Positions 5,579-13,169 of a stretch of DNA of 16,177 bases are shown piece after piece. Source of the stretch: an uncultured Bacilli bacterium (GTDB lineage Bacteria > Bacillota_I > Bacilli_A > RF39 > UBA660). Below the pieces are notes generated by a model. It searched no databases, was not told the origin of the DNA, and saw only the letters and a program-made list of their open reading frames with translations. Within the stretch, counting starts at the first letter, position 1, and every line of letters begins with the position of its first letter. The position numbers were made by a program, and so were the translations under genes. Where the stretch lies: contig CALVLG010000011.1 of the NCBI GenBank assembly GCA_944336815.1, positions 1 through 16,177 of the forward strand, in the 5' to 3' direction.

Positions 5579-6457
5579 CATTTCTTTATCAATATCGTTT
5601 AAAACACAAAATTTTTTAATAAGCCATGTAGGGGCGATTAAGTCTTCTTTTTTAGGGTCGCCAGTAATACGGTGGATAACTATCTTAGGGTTTAAAAGTC
5701 TTAATTCATCACAAACGATGTCAATGTATTCTTCTTTAGTTAAAAGATGAAAGGGGTGTTTTTCGTAATATGTGGCTAAAGGAGTATCTTTTAAAATGTG
5801 GAGCATGTGAATTTTTAGGCCATCGATAGCTAATTCATTTAAGTATTTTACAGTTTCTAGCATATCTTCTTTAGTTTCACCTGGAAGGCCGTTTATAATG
5901 TGGACAACTGTATAAATGCCTCGTTTTTTTAATTCTTTTACACAATTAGTAAAGTTTTCTAAGGTGTGGCCACGATTAATAAAGCGAAGTGTTTTAGCGT
6001 GAATGCTTTGTAAACCAAGTTCAACAATTAAAAAAGTTTTTTTAGACAATTCTTCTAAATAGTCCATAGTTTCGTTAGTTATGGCATCACTTCGGGTGGC
6101 AATGTCAAGACCAATTACATTAGGTAAAGATAAAACGCTTTCGTATTTTTCTTTTAATACTGGTAGAGGAGCAAATGTGTTTGTCCCAGCTTGGAAGTAA
6201 GCAATTGTTAAACCGTTTGGCCATTTATGTTCCATTTGGGCTTTGATTTTTTTAAATTGGGTTATTAAATCATCATTTGGGTTGCCGGCAAAATCACCAC
6301 TTTGATGAGAACAAAAAATACAGCCTCCTTTTTCGTAATTAGGACATAAAAAACCGGCATTTAAACTTACTTTAAATACTTTTTGACCAAATTTTTGCTT
6401 ATAAAAATAGTTTAATGTGTGGTATCTTTTGTTATCTAATGTATATTGAAAGGTCAT
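5543..6457 (-). CDS. Radical SAM protein, TIGR01212 family (YtqA/YhcC-like)
   Basis: A 304-residue radical SAM enzyme. The iron-sulfur cysteines are Cys38, Cys46 and Cys49 (C-x7-C-x2-C, CPNYEKGGCIFC), the spacing typical of TIGR01212. Other family features: GLTIAYFQAGTNTFAP, IATRSDAI, VELGLQS, HIINGLPGET and GLKIHMLHILKDTPLA. Length is normal. The Bacillus member YtqA (MnmL) has been linked to wobble-uridine modification of tRNA, acting with the methyltransferase YtqB (MnmM); no YtqB-like gene is next to this one, so that role is by family only. The start has AGGAG 8 bases upstream. It is divergent from the next gene and convergent with the small exported protein. Confidence 0.92.
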   Translation of the reverse strand: MTFQYTLDNKRYHTLNYFYKQKFGQKVFKVSLNAGFLCPNYEKGGCIFCSHQSGDFAGNPNDDLITQFKKIKAQMEHKWPNGLTIAYFQAGTNTFAPLPVLKEKYESVLSLPNVIGLDIATRSDAITNETMDYLEELSKKTFLIVELGLQSIHAKTLRFINRGHTLENFTNCVKELKKRGIYTVVHIINGLPGETKEDMLETVKYLNELAIDGLKIHMLHILKDTPLATYYEKHPFHLLTKEEYIDIVCDELRLLNPKIVIHRITGDPKKEDLIAPTWLIKKFCVLNDIDKEMKKRNIYQGDLV

Positions 6458-6490
6458 TTTTTCATCTCCTACTAGAAAAACTTATAAACC

Positions 6491-6502
6491 TATTATATAA
6501 TA
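6491..6502. promoter_or_regulatory. Palindromic -10 region shared by divergent genes
   Basis: TATTATATAATA is a perfect 12-base palindrome containing TATAAT on both strands (plus 6496-6501, minus 6497-6492) in the 69-base gap between divergent starts. The -35 matches at 17 bases are weak on both sides (TAGAAA plus, TTCTCT minus). The two promoters would overlap and should exclude each other. Confidence 0.5.
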
Positions 6503-6526
6503 AACAGAGAAAGTAGAGAAGCATTT

Positions 6527-7261
6527 ATGACAAAAGAAGAATTATTACAAGAAATAAATCGATTTGCTAAACAGGTGGTCTTGCATATATTAAGAGACTA
6601 CCAAGATACTTTGGGTTTTAAAAATGATATGCGCTTGCGGGAATTATTAAAAAAAGACTTTGTTGTTTTAGATGCTCAAGAACTTCCACATGAAGATGAT
6701 GGTTTAGTGCATATTTATTTAGATAAAGAAGATGTAAAAGGACTATCTTTTACTGAAATGGCTAATGTTATAAAAAAAGATATTTTAGTTCGAGAAATAT
6801 TTCGGTATATAATTCATCCAAGTTTAAATGAAGATAAGAGTGAGTATGGGGAAGTTTTTTCAAATAAAATTACTGAAGGACTAGTGCTTAAATATGCTGA
6901 AGATTTTTCAGTGCGACACGGACTTGGTACTCCAAATGTTCATGATGAAGAAGCAAAAATGATGGCTACAGTGTTATTAAATGGAATACCTAAAGAAGTT
7001 AAAAAAGATGCTTTATTTTTTCAGTATCAATATCCTTTTATGTTAAACTATTATAAAGTAGGAACAGGTAAAGATTTTTTTAGTCAAATCCAAAATGGGG
7101 AATTAAAAGAAAAAGTGACTATTAATGAAGTGCCCGAAATTATATATAATGAAGCTGAGGTATATCGAAAAGGTTATGGCCGTGGTTTTTTAAAAGCATC
7201 TTTGGTTATTGTCGCATGTTTGTTTTTAGGGGTCTTTTTAGCTGTTTTACTTCTTAGGTAG
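6527..7261 (+). CDS. Tail-anchored membrane protein, possible inactive metalloprotease
   Basis: A 244-residue protein, family not firmly recognised. The last ~28 residues (GFLKASLVIVACLFLGVFLA and on to VLLLR) form a single C-terminal membrane helix, so the body should sit in the cytosol. The segment LVREIFRYIIHP (R89-E90-x-x-R93), followed 24 residues later by ITEGLVLKYAEDF (E117), has the layout of a gluzincin protease (HExxH, then a downstream Glu), but both His are Arg. I infer a degenerate metallopeptidase-like fold; this rests on a short pattern. The start at 6527 has only a weak purine-rich site (AGAGAAG). No terminator follows: the next promoter begins 2 bases after the stop. Confidence 0.65.
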   Translation: MTKEELLQEINRFAKQVVLHILRDYQDTLGFKNDMRLRELLKKDFVVLDAQELPHEDDGLVHIYLDKEDVKGLSFTEMANVIKKDILVREIFRYIIHPSLNEDKSEYGEVFSNKITEGLVLKYAEDFSVRHGLGTPNVHDEEAKMMATVLLNGIPKEVKKDALFFQYQYPFMLNYYKVGTGKDFFSQIQNGELKEKVTINEVPEIIYNEAEVYRKGYGRGFLKASLVIVACLFLGVFLAVLLLR

Positions 7262-7262
7262 A

Positions 7263-7291
7263 TTGCTATTTTTTCTTTTTAAATGTATAAT
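7263..7291 (+). promoter_or_regulatory. Promoter of the GH31-like gene
   Basis: TTGCTA (7263-7268), 17 bases, TATAAT (7286-7291). The -35 starts 2 bases after the stop codon of the preceding gene. GGGG at 7307-7310 serves as ribosome binding site for the ATG at 7318. Confidence 0.65.
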
Positions 7292-7317
7292 GAAAGAGGA
7301 TAGATTGGGGTATAGCT

Positions 7318-9711
7318 ATGTATAATCAAATGGATGAACATTTTAAAGTTGATTATCAAAATGCCAAAAGTAAAAAAGAAACTATTTTTCAAGGCGAAAA
7401 GTATCGAATTACAGTTTTAACTGAGAGATTAGTTCGCTTGGAATTTAATAAAGATGGCATTTTTTGTGACGATTTGACTGAACAAGTTCTTAATCGTAAT
7501 TTTCCTGTGCCTCAATTTAAAGTAGTTGAAGATACTAGATATTTGGAAATTACAACTAAATATTTTATGTTAAAGTATCAAAAAGAAAAACCGTTTGAAT
7601 CTTTAAATATTGAAATAATGCTTTTAAATACAGATAAGTCTTGGTATCCAAAGAATAAGGAAGTACGTAACTTTAAAACTTCAGGACTAGGTATTTTTTT
7701 AACAAAACCTGATTATCAAAAAGGTTTATATTCTGTTGATGGTTTTGTTTCTTTGGATGATAGTGCTAGTATGATAGTGAGTGAAGATGGTTTTTTACTA
7801 CCAAATACTAGACCTAGAACAGATTTATATGTTTTTATGTACCGAAGAGATTTTGGCCTTTGTTTAAGAGATTATTTTATGCTTACTGGTTTTCCTTCTT
7901 TGTTACCAAGATATGCTTTGGGAATATGGTGGAATAAAAACGAAATATATAATTTTAATGATATAGTTTCATTAGTAAACAATTTTAATAAGTATGAAAT
8001 ACCTTTTTCGATTTTGTTATTAGGGGAATTTTGGCATTTAAAAGACGCGAAAAATTTAGAGGCTTATAAAACTGGTTATACTTTTAATCGTAATTTGTTT
8101 CCTGATCCGGCTCATTTAACTAAATATTTACATGAAAGAGGCATTCGGCTTGGGCTTACACTTGATCCGAGTGAAGGAATTATGCCTCATGAAGATCATT
8201 ATGAAGAAATTGCCCGTAATTTAGGAATTAATGAAAAAAGAACTATTCCTTTTAATGTTTTTGATAAATCGATTTTAATGAATTATTTTCATTCTTTAAT
8301 TAAACCACTAGAAGATAAAGGCGCTGATTTTTTCTTTATTCTTTATGATAATCCAAAAGATTTATTAACACTTCGTGCTTTAACAAGGTATCACTATATG
8401 GATATTGAAAAAACAGAAAGTAAACGAGGCCTTGTTTTAGCACGTAACGGGTTAGTGGCCTCACATCGGTATCCTGCTTTATATAGTGGGCAAACAATGG
8501 TTTCATGGCAAACTTTAAATATTTTACCATATTTTAATTCAATGGCAGCTAATAAAGGTCTTTCTTGGTGGAGTCATGATATAGGTGGCTACCAATATGG
8601 AATGGAAGAGGCTTTATTATATATAAGATATATTGAATTTGCTTGTTTTAGTCCAATATTTCGTTTAGCTTCAAAAAGAGGTAAATATTATAAAAGGGAG
8701 CCTTGGATGTGGGATGTTAAAACGCTTAATATCGTGGCTAGTTATTGTGTGTTAAGACATCGTCTTATTCCTTATTTATATACAGAAAATTATAAGTATC
8801 ATAAGACAGGTTTACCACTTGTGCAACCGCTTTATTATATGAATCCGGCAATTTATGATGAACCGGCTTATAAAAATGAGTATTATTTTGGAACTGAGCT
8901 TTTAGTTGCCCCGATAACGACACCTAAAGATACCGTTATGAATCGAACTGTAAGTCGCATTTATTTACCGGCTGGTATTTGGTACGATTTTAAAACAGGT
9001 AAGAAATTTCCAGGAGATAAGCATTATGTTACTTTCTTTAAAGATGAAGATTATCCCGTATTTGCTAAAGCTGGTTCGATTATTCCGCTTGCCAATTTAG
9101 AAGAAAATAAAAATGATACGTCACCACCGAAGGGGATGGAAATTCATATTTTTCCAGGTAAAAGTAATATTTATACATTGTATGAAGATGATGGCGTTAC
9201 TCAATTAGAGAAAAAAGGGTATTTTATTAAAACGGCCATTGACTATAATTATTTACAAAATAACTTTACGGTTATTATTAGACCAGTTGAAGGTAAAAGT
9301 GGGATTATACCAGATTATCGTGATTATAAGATTCGGTTTAGAAATACAAGAAAAGCGGATGAAGTTGTCGTATACTTAGATAAAGAAGTTTATAGCTGTA
9401 ATAGTTATGTTTCAGATGCTGATTTTATTGTCGAAGTGAAAAATGTTAAAACAACAAGTCAGTTATCAATTAATTGTAAAGGAAAAGATATTGAAATTGA
9501 TGCTGTGCGTTTAATTAATGAAGATATTGATTCTATTATTAGTGATTTACAAATTAAAACGGCTTTAAAAGAAATGATTAGTGAAATTGTCTTTAGTAAC
9601 TTAGAAATTAAAAAGAAAAGAATTGCTATTCGCAAACTAAAAAATAAAGGTTTAGATAACAAGTTCGTTAAAATGTTCATGCGTTTATTGGAATACGTAT
9701 CGGAAATTTGA
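7318..9711 (+). CDS. GH31-fold protein lacking the catalytic residues
   Basis: A 797-residue member of glycoside hydrolase family 31, normally retaining alpha-glycosidases with two catalytic Asp. Order: N-terminal beta-sandwich (about 1-195), barrel (about 200-520; LPRYALGIWW, NRNLFPDPAHLTKYLHERGI, WWSHDIGG at 417-424, FSPIFRLAS, REPWMWD), C-terminal beta domains, and an extra helical tail (about 735-797). The scaffold is well conserved but the active site is not. The acid/base Asp of GFSGDT is Gln392 (YSGQT). The nucleophile position of DFWWLDW is Leu342 (DFFFILYDN), with an Asp only two residues later. The substrate-binding DMDWH is GEFWH (236-240). No signal peptide, so cytosolic. Likely non-catalytic, perhaps carbohydrate-sensing, or using unusual chemistry. 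It has its own promoter, and its TGA is part of the next gene's -35. Confidence 0.9.
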   Translation: MYNQMDEHFKVDYQNAKSKKETIFQGEKYRITVLTERLVRLEFNKDGIFCDDLTEQVLNRNFPVPQFKVVEDTRYLEITTKYFMLKYQKEKPFESLNIEIMLLNTDKSWYPKNKEVRNFKTSGLGIFLTKPDYQKGLYSVDGFVSLDDSASMIVSEDGFLLPNTRPRTDLYVFMYRRDFGLCLRDYFMLTGFPSLLPRYALGIWWNKNEIYNFNDIVSLVNNFNKYEIPFSILLLGEFWHLKDAKNLEAYKTGYTFNRNLFPDPAHLTKYLHERGIRLGLTLDPSEGIMPHEDHYEEIARNLGINEKRTIPFNVFDKSILMNYFHSLIKPLEDKGADFFFILYDNPKDLLTLRALTRYHYMDIEKTESKRGLVLARNGLVASHRYPALYSGQTMVSWQTLNILPYFNSMAANKGLSWWSHDIGGYQYGMEEALLYIRYIEFACFSPIFRLASKRGKYYKREPWMWDVKTLNIVASYCVLRHRLIPYLYTENYKYHKTGLPLVQPLYYMNPAIYDEPAYKNEYYFGTELLVAPITTPKDTVMNRTVSRIYLPAGIWYDFKTGKKFPGDKHYVTFFKDEDYPVFAKAGSIIPLANLEENKNDTSPPKGMEIHIFPGKSNIYTLYEDDGVTQLEKKGYFIKTAIDYNYLQNNFTVIIRPVEGKSGIIPDYRDYKIRFRNTRKADEVVVYLDKEVYSCNSYVSDADFIVEVKNVKTTSQLSINCKGKDIEIDAVRLINEDIDSIISDLQIKTALKEMISEIVFSNLEIKKKRIAIRKLKNKGLDNKFVKMFMRLLEYVSEI

Positions 9712-9736
9712 CAAAAGGGCTTTTTTGGCCTATAAT
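9708..9736 (+). promoter_or_regulatory. Consensus promoter overlapping the GH31 stop codon
   Basis: Perfect TTGACA (9708-9713), 17-base spacer, perfect TATAAT (9731-9736). The TGA stop of the GH31-like gene (9709-9711) is inside the -35. This is the strongest promoter match in the window. Confidence 0.92.
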
Positions 9737-9764
9737 ATCCTCCTATAAAAAAGGGGGATTTTTT

Positions 9765-10949
9765 ATGACACGTGAAATGTTTGAAGAATATGTTGATAAG
9801 ATTTCGGCTTGTGTTAATATTTATGAACATCAAAATTATAGAGGGGCCCAGAATCACATGTGGCTTTCTGGTGATCAAAAGAAAATAATCTTTTCGATTA
9901 GTGATTATAATGTCGCGCATTTATTAGGGGTAAATACGGAAATTATTCGCGAAAGATGCCTTTTGTCTTCCGAACAAACATCATATAGTATCTTAAATTA
10001 TTTAATTAGTCATAAATATCAAGTTTATAATAAATGTTTTTTAGATGGAAAAGTATTTAATCCTTTTTCAAAATATATCGATGAAAAATTAGCGGCTTTT
10101 TGTAAAAATATTTTTCCTAATTTTCGCGAAATTGAAGCAGTTGTAGAAGTAGATAAAGAAAAAACTTATCAAAGTGAATATTCTAATGAATTAATGGATG
10201 TTGATTTTTTTGTACTCCGAAAAAGAGAAGGTCTGTTGTATGCTTTAGGCTTAAGAAAATTAGAAAATTCTAAAAATAGGTATCAACCAGTTACTTCAAT
10301 GTTAGTGAATAATAGAACTAAAGATTTTTTGAAAAAATATTTATGGAAACAAAACTGGTATTATGTAAATGGCTTTGAAGTTCGAGATTATGATGTTACG
10401 TTAGAAAAATTTCGTTTGACTTATAAAGATGCTATGGACAAGATTTTGGCCTTACAAGGATACCAACGTGATTATAAAGGGTCTATTTGTCTTTCTAATG
10501 ATGCTTTAAATATTTTAAAAACTTTTATTACCATGTCTAATCAACAAAAAGAAATAACTATTTATGTTGAATGGCTAATAGATACATTACAAAACATTCA
10601 AAGTAAAAAACCGGAAGATTTAGAAGACTATGAATTTGAATTTTTGCGAATACCTGAACAAAAATTATTTAATAAATTAACCGAAGAAGTTCAAAGGGTT
10701 TGTTTTACAAGTGAAAAAAGTGGCTTATCTAATGAGGCTGTGATAGATATTTATAAAGAAAATAAAAAATTAAAAGAAGAACACGATGGAATGGCTAATG
10801 AAATAGCTACACTAAGAGCATGTTTGAATGCCCAAAAAGAAGAATTGTTAAAATTAAGACAAGAGAAAGATAGTAGTACTTTTAAATTACAAAGGATTCA
10901 AAAAATTGTTAATGAAGAAACGTTTGACAAGCCAGAAGAAAAAAATTAA
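9765..10949 (+). CDS. Unknown coiled-coil protein, PBECR4-like N-terminus
   Basis: A 394-residue soluble protein. The N-terminal region (QNHMWLSGDQKKIIFSISD, then YNVAHLLGV) weakly recalls the PBECR4 nuclease-like domain, in which a strand is followed by an HLxG motif; this is by eye and could be wrong. The middle is mixed helix and strand with many Lys, Tyr and Phe. From about residue 335 the protein is a long charged coiled coil (IYKENKKLKEEHDG, then MANEIATLRACLNAQKEELL) ending in a short acidic tail. The start is the ATG at 9765 with AGGGGGA 6 bases upstream; longer readings begin on the promoter itself. A consensus promoter suggests high expression. Its end carries the aspS promoter: -35 in the last codons and -10 on the TAA stop. 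Neighbours do not suggest a function. Confidence 0.7.
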   Translation: MTREMFEEYVDKISACVNIYEHQNYRGAQNHMWLSGDQKKIIFSISDYNVAHLLGVNTEIIRERCLLSSEQTSYSILNYLISHKYQVYNKCFLDGKVFNPFSKYIDEKLAAFCKNIFPNFREIEAVVEVDKEKTYQSEYSNELMDVDFFVLRKREGLLYALGLRKLENSKNRYQPVTSMLVNNRTKDFLKKYLWKQNWYYVNGFEVRDYDVTLEKFRLTYKDAMDKILALQGYQRDYKGSICLSNDALNILKTFITMSNQQKEITIYVEWLIDTLQNIQSKKPEDLEDYEFEFLRIPEQKLFNKLTEEVQRVCFTSEKSGLSNEAVIDIYKENKKLKEEHDGMANEIATLRACLNAQKEELLKLRQEKDSSTFKLQRIQKIVNEETFDKPEEKN

Positions 10950-10952
10950 AAT
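10924..10952 (+). promoter_or_regulatory. Promoter of the aspS T-box unit
   Basis: TTGACA (10924-10929), 17 bases, TAAAAT (10947-10952). The -35 lies in the last codons of the upstream gene and the -10 covers its TAA stop (10947-10949). Expected start near 10959, just before T-box stem I. Confidence 0.7.
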
Positions 10953-10958
10953 ATATTA

Positions 10959-11168
10959 TAAGAAATGTGTGTTGGAGGAGTATTTTTTCCATTATTATTG
11001 AAGAGACTTTGTGGGTGGTGCAAACAAAGAGATAAGAAAAAAGAAGATACCAATTTAAGCATAACGGGTTTTCTCACGTTACGAGAAAAAGTGCATAGAT
11101 TCTATGAAATAAGGTGGCACCGCGGTTTATAAATCGTCCTTATGTTAGTAGGGTCTTTTTATTTTTTA
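10959..11168 (+). promoter_or_regulatory. T-box riboswitch (tRNA-Asp) upstream of aspS
   Basis: The T-box AAGGTGGCACCGCGG lies at 11111-11125 and is closed by CGTCCTT (11135-11141) to form the antiterminator. In stem I, AGTA (10979-10982) plus TTTTTTC pairs with GAAAAAA (11036-11042) followed by GAA, the S-turn pair of specifier loops. The next triplet is GAT (11046-11048), an Asp codon. The acceptor-pairing UGGC predicts a tRNA ending GCCA, matching the G discriminator usual in tRNA-Asp. GGTGGTGCAAAC (11014-11025) fits the distal stem I. The competing terminator is weak: CCTTA (11138-11142) with TAGGG (11149-11153), then TCTTTTT. Uncharged tRNA-Asp should raise aspS expression. Confidence 0.93.
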
Positions 11169-11184
11169 GAAAGAAGGTTTTAGA

Positions 11185-12933
11185 ATGAAAAAAATATGGA
11201 ATGTTTCCTTAAATAAAGAAAGTGTTTTAAAAGAAGTTACTTTATATGGTTGGGTTGCCAAAAAAAGAAATTTAGGGGGCTTAATTTTTATTGATTTACG
11301 TGATAGATCAGGGATTGTTCAAATTGTTATAAGACCAGAAGATACTTGTTATGAATTAGCTGAAAGTTTAAAAAATGAATATGTTATTCAAGTAACAGGA
11401 AAAGTTGTGGAAAGGGAAAATAAAAATAAAGAATTAGTAACGGGGGAAATTGAAATTTTGGTGGTTTCTTTACAAATTTTAAATACGTCGTTAGAAATTC
11501 CATTTCAAATTACCGATGAAACTAGCGCTTTAGAAGATACCAGATTAAAATATCGTTATTTAGATATAAGAAGAACGCCAATTAAAGAAAAACTTATTTT
11601 ACGTCATAAAATTATGCAGGCTATTCGTTCTTTTTTAAGTGAACATGATTTTATTGAGGTTGAAACACCAATTCTTTGCAAGTCAACACCAGAGGGAGCA
11701 AGAGATTATTTGGTTCCTAGTCGAGTAAATAAAGGCAATTTTTATGCGTTACCACAAAGTCCGCAATTATTCAAACAACTTTTAATGGTTGGGGGAATGG
11801 AAAGATATTTTAAAATTGCGAAATGTTTTCGGGATGAAGATTTAAGAGCTGATAGACAACCTGAATTTACGCAAGTTGATATGGAAATGAGTTTCGTTTG
11901 TGAAGAAGATGTCATGGATATTACAGAAAAGTTAATTGCTGATGTTTTTAAAAAAGTAAGAAATATTGATATTGAATTACCTTTATTAAAGATGAAATAT
12001 GATGACGCAATAAAATATTATGGTTCTGATAAACCAGATTTGCGTTTTGAAATGAAAATTATGGATGTTACAGATGTATTTAAAAAGACAAGTCTTGCTT
12101 TTATTCGTGATGGTTTAGAAAGTGGGCAAGTTGTCAATGCGATTGTGGCTAAAAATGGAGCCTCATATTATTCGCGGAAAGAAATAGATAAGTGTACTCT
12201 TTTTGTGAAAAATTTAAAAGCTTCTGGTTTAATGTATTTAAAAAATGAAGAAGAATTAACCGGAAGTATTGTTAAAAATTTAAGTGCGGAAGAAAAAGAA
12301 AATTTATGTCAATCTTTGGCCTTAGAAAAAGGTGATGTAGCTTTTCTAGTTCTTGGCGAATATAAACTTGTTAAAAATGTTTTGGGGGCTTTACGTTTAA
12401 AAGTGGCTAAAGATTTAGAAATGATTCCTTCTCATGAATATAAACTTTTATGGGTAACTGATTTTCCAACTTTTGAATATAGTGAAGAAGAAGGACGTTT
12501 TGTTGCTTGTCATCATCCTTTTACATCGCCAAAAGATGAAGATGTTGATAAGTTATTAAAAGATAAAGAACATTGCTATTCTAAAGCATACGATATAGTT
12601 ATTAATGGATACGAAGCAGGTGGGGGATCAATTCGGATTCATAATGAAGGAATTCAAAAGAAAATGTTTGAAGCTTTAGAATTAACTCCAGAAGATATTC
12701 AAAATAAGTTTGGTTTCTTTGTTGAGGCTTTAAAATATGGAACGCCTCCGCATGGTGGTTTAGCTATTGGGTTAGATCGTTTAACAATGCTATTAAGTGA
12801 AACTGATAATATTAGAGATGTTATTGCTTTTCCAAAAACGGCTAGTGCTAGTGACTTAATGAGTGATTGTCCAAATACGGTTTCAAAAAAACAATTAGAA
12901 GAATTAGGAATAGAAATAGTTAAAAAGGCTTGA
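11185..12933 (+). CDS. aspS: Aspartyl-tRNA synthetase, bacterial type
   Basis: A 582-residue class IIb synthetase that charges tRNA-Asp. Domains: N-terminal OB-fold for the anticodon (GWVAKKRNLGGLIFIDLRDR, about 22-41), catalytic core with motif 2 CFRDEDLRADRQPEFTQVDM (Arg216), a bacterial GAD insertion in the middle (about 285-400), GGGSIRIHNEGIQ, and motif 3 GLAIGLDRL (Arg532), ending with AFPKTASASDLMSDCP. Full length for the family. Residue 30 is Leu, as in the discriminating E. coli enzyme, where non-discriminating forms often have His; this weakly suggests tRNA-Asp specificity. AAGAAGG lies 7 bases before the ATG. Controlled by the T-box leader. Its TGA stop is part of the next promoter's -35, with no terminator in between. 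Confidence 0.98.
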   Translation: MKKIWNVSLNKESVLKEVTLYGWVAKKRNLGGLIFIDLRDRSGIVQIVIRPEDTCYELAESLKNEYVIQVTGKVVERENKNKELVTGEIEILVVSLQILNTSLEIPFQITDETSALEDTRLKYRYLDIRRTPIKEKLILRHKIMQAIRSFLSEHDFIEVETPILCKSTPEGARDYLVPSRVNKGNFYALPQSPQLFKQLLMVGGMERYFKIAKCFRDEDLRADRQPEFTQVDMEMSFVCEEDVMDITEKLIADVFKKVRNIDIELPLLKMKYDDAIKYYGSDKPDLRFEMKIMDVTDVFKKTSLAFIRDGLESGQVVNAIVAKNGASYYSRKEIDKCTLFVKNLKASGLMYLKNEEELTGSIVKNLSAEEKENLCQSLALEKGDVAFLVLGEYKLVKNVLGALRLKVAKDLEMIPSHEYKLLWVTDFPTFEYSEEEGRFVACHHPFTSPKDEDVDKLLKDKEHCYSKAYDIVINGYEAGGGSIRIHNEGIQKKMFEALELTPEDIQNKFGFFVEALKYGTPPHGGLAIGLDRLTMLLSETDNIRDVIAFPKTASASDLMSDCPNTVSKKQLEELGIEIVKKA

Positions 12934-12958
12934 ATTCATTATAAATATTTTTTATAAT
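12930..12958 (+). promoter_or_regulatory. Promoter of the leuS T-box operon
   Basis: TTGAAT (12930-12935), 17 bases, TATAAT (12953-12958). The aspS TGA stop (12931-12933) is inside the -35. Expected start near 12965. Confidence 0.8.
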
Positions 12959-12964
12959 ACTTTT

Positions 12965-13154
12965 GAAAGCGATGAAAAAAGAGTAGTAATAAGGATTCTT
13001 TTTGATAGAGAGATAAGGTTTGGTGGAACTTATTAAAAGAACTTATGAACTTGCTTTTGGATGCTATGATAGGATACACTCCTTTATCAGGATAAAGAAA
13101 TAAGTAAGGTGGTACCACGGGTTAATCTCGTCCTTTGTGGTACTACCTTTTTTT
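12965..13154 (+). promoter_or_regulatory. T-box riboswitch (tRNA-Leu) upstream of the leuS operon
   Basis: The T-box AAGGTGGTACCACGGG starts at 13106 (canonical ACCGCG is ACCACG here). In stem I, AGTA (12985-12988) plus ATAAG pairs with CTTAT (13042-13046) followed by GAA (13047-13049). The next triplet is CTT (13050-13052), a Leu codon; reading one base later gives TTG, also Leu. UGGU predicts a tRNA ending ACCA, matching the A discriminator of tRNA-Leu. The terminator is strong: GGTGGTACCAC (13108-13118) pairs over 11 bp with GTGGTACTACC (13137-13147), then seven T. AAGG (13106-13109) pairing with CCTT (13132-13135) forms the alternative antiterminator. Leucine starvation should switch on the membrane protein and leuS together. 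Confidence 0.94.
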
Positions 13155-13169
13155 AAAGAGGTGAAATTT

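Noticed and set aside
9711..9726. Possible terminator AAAAGGGCTTTTTT after the GH31 gene
   Set aside because: The arms would leave a loop of only two bases, and the stretch is the spacer of a consensus promoter.
9459..9920. 153-codon minus-strand open frame
   Set aside because: It is the antisense of the GH31 tail and the next gene's promoter and start. It has no ribosome binding site and both plus-strand genes are well supported.
11043..11050. ATA (Ile) as the specifier codon in the aspS leader
   Set aside because: Reading one base later gives Ile, which fits neither the gene nor the UGGC discriminator match; GAT directly after GAA is consistent with CTT directly after GAA in the leuS leader.
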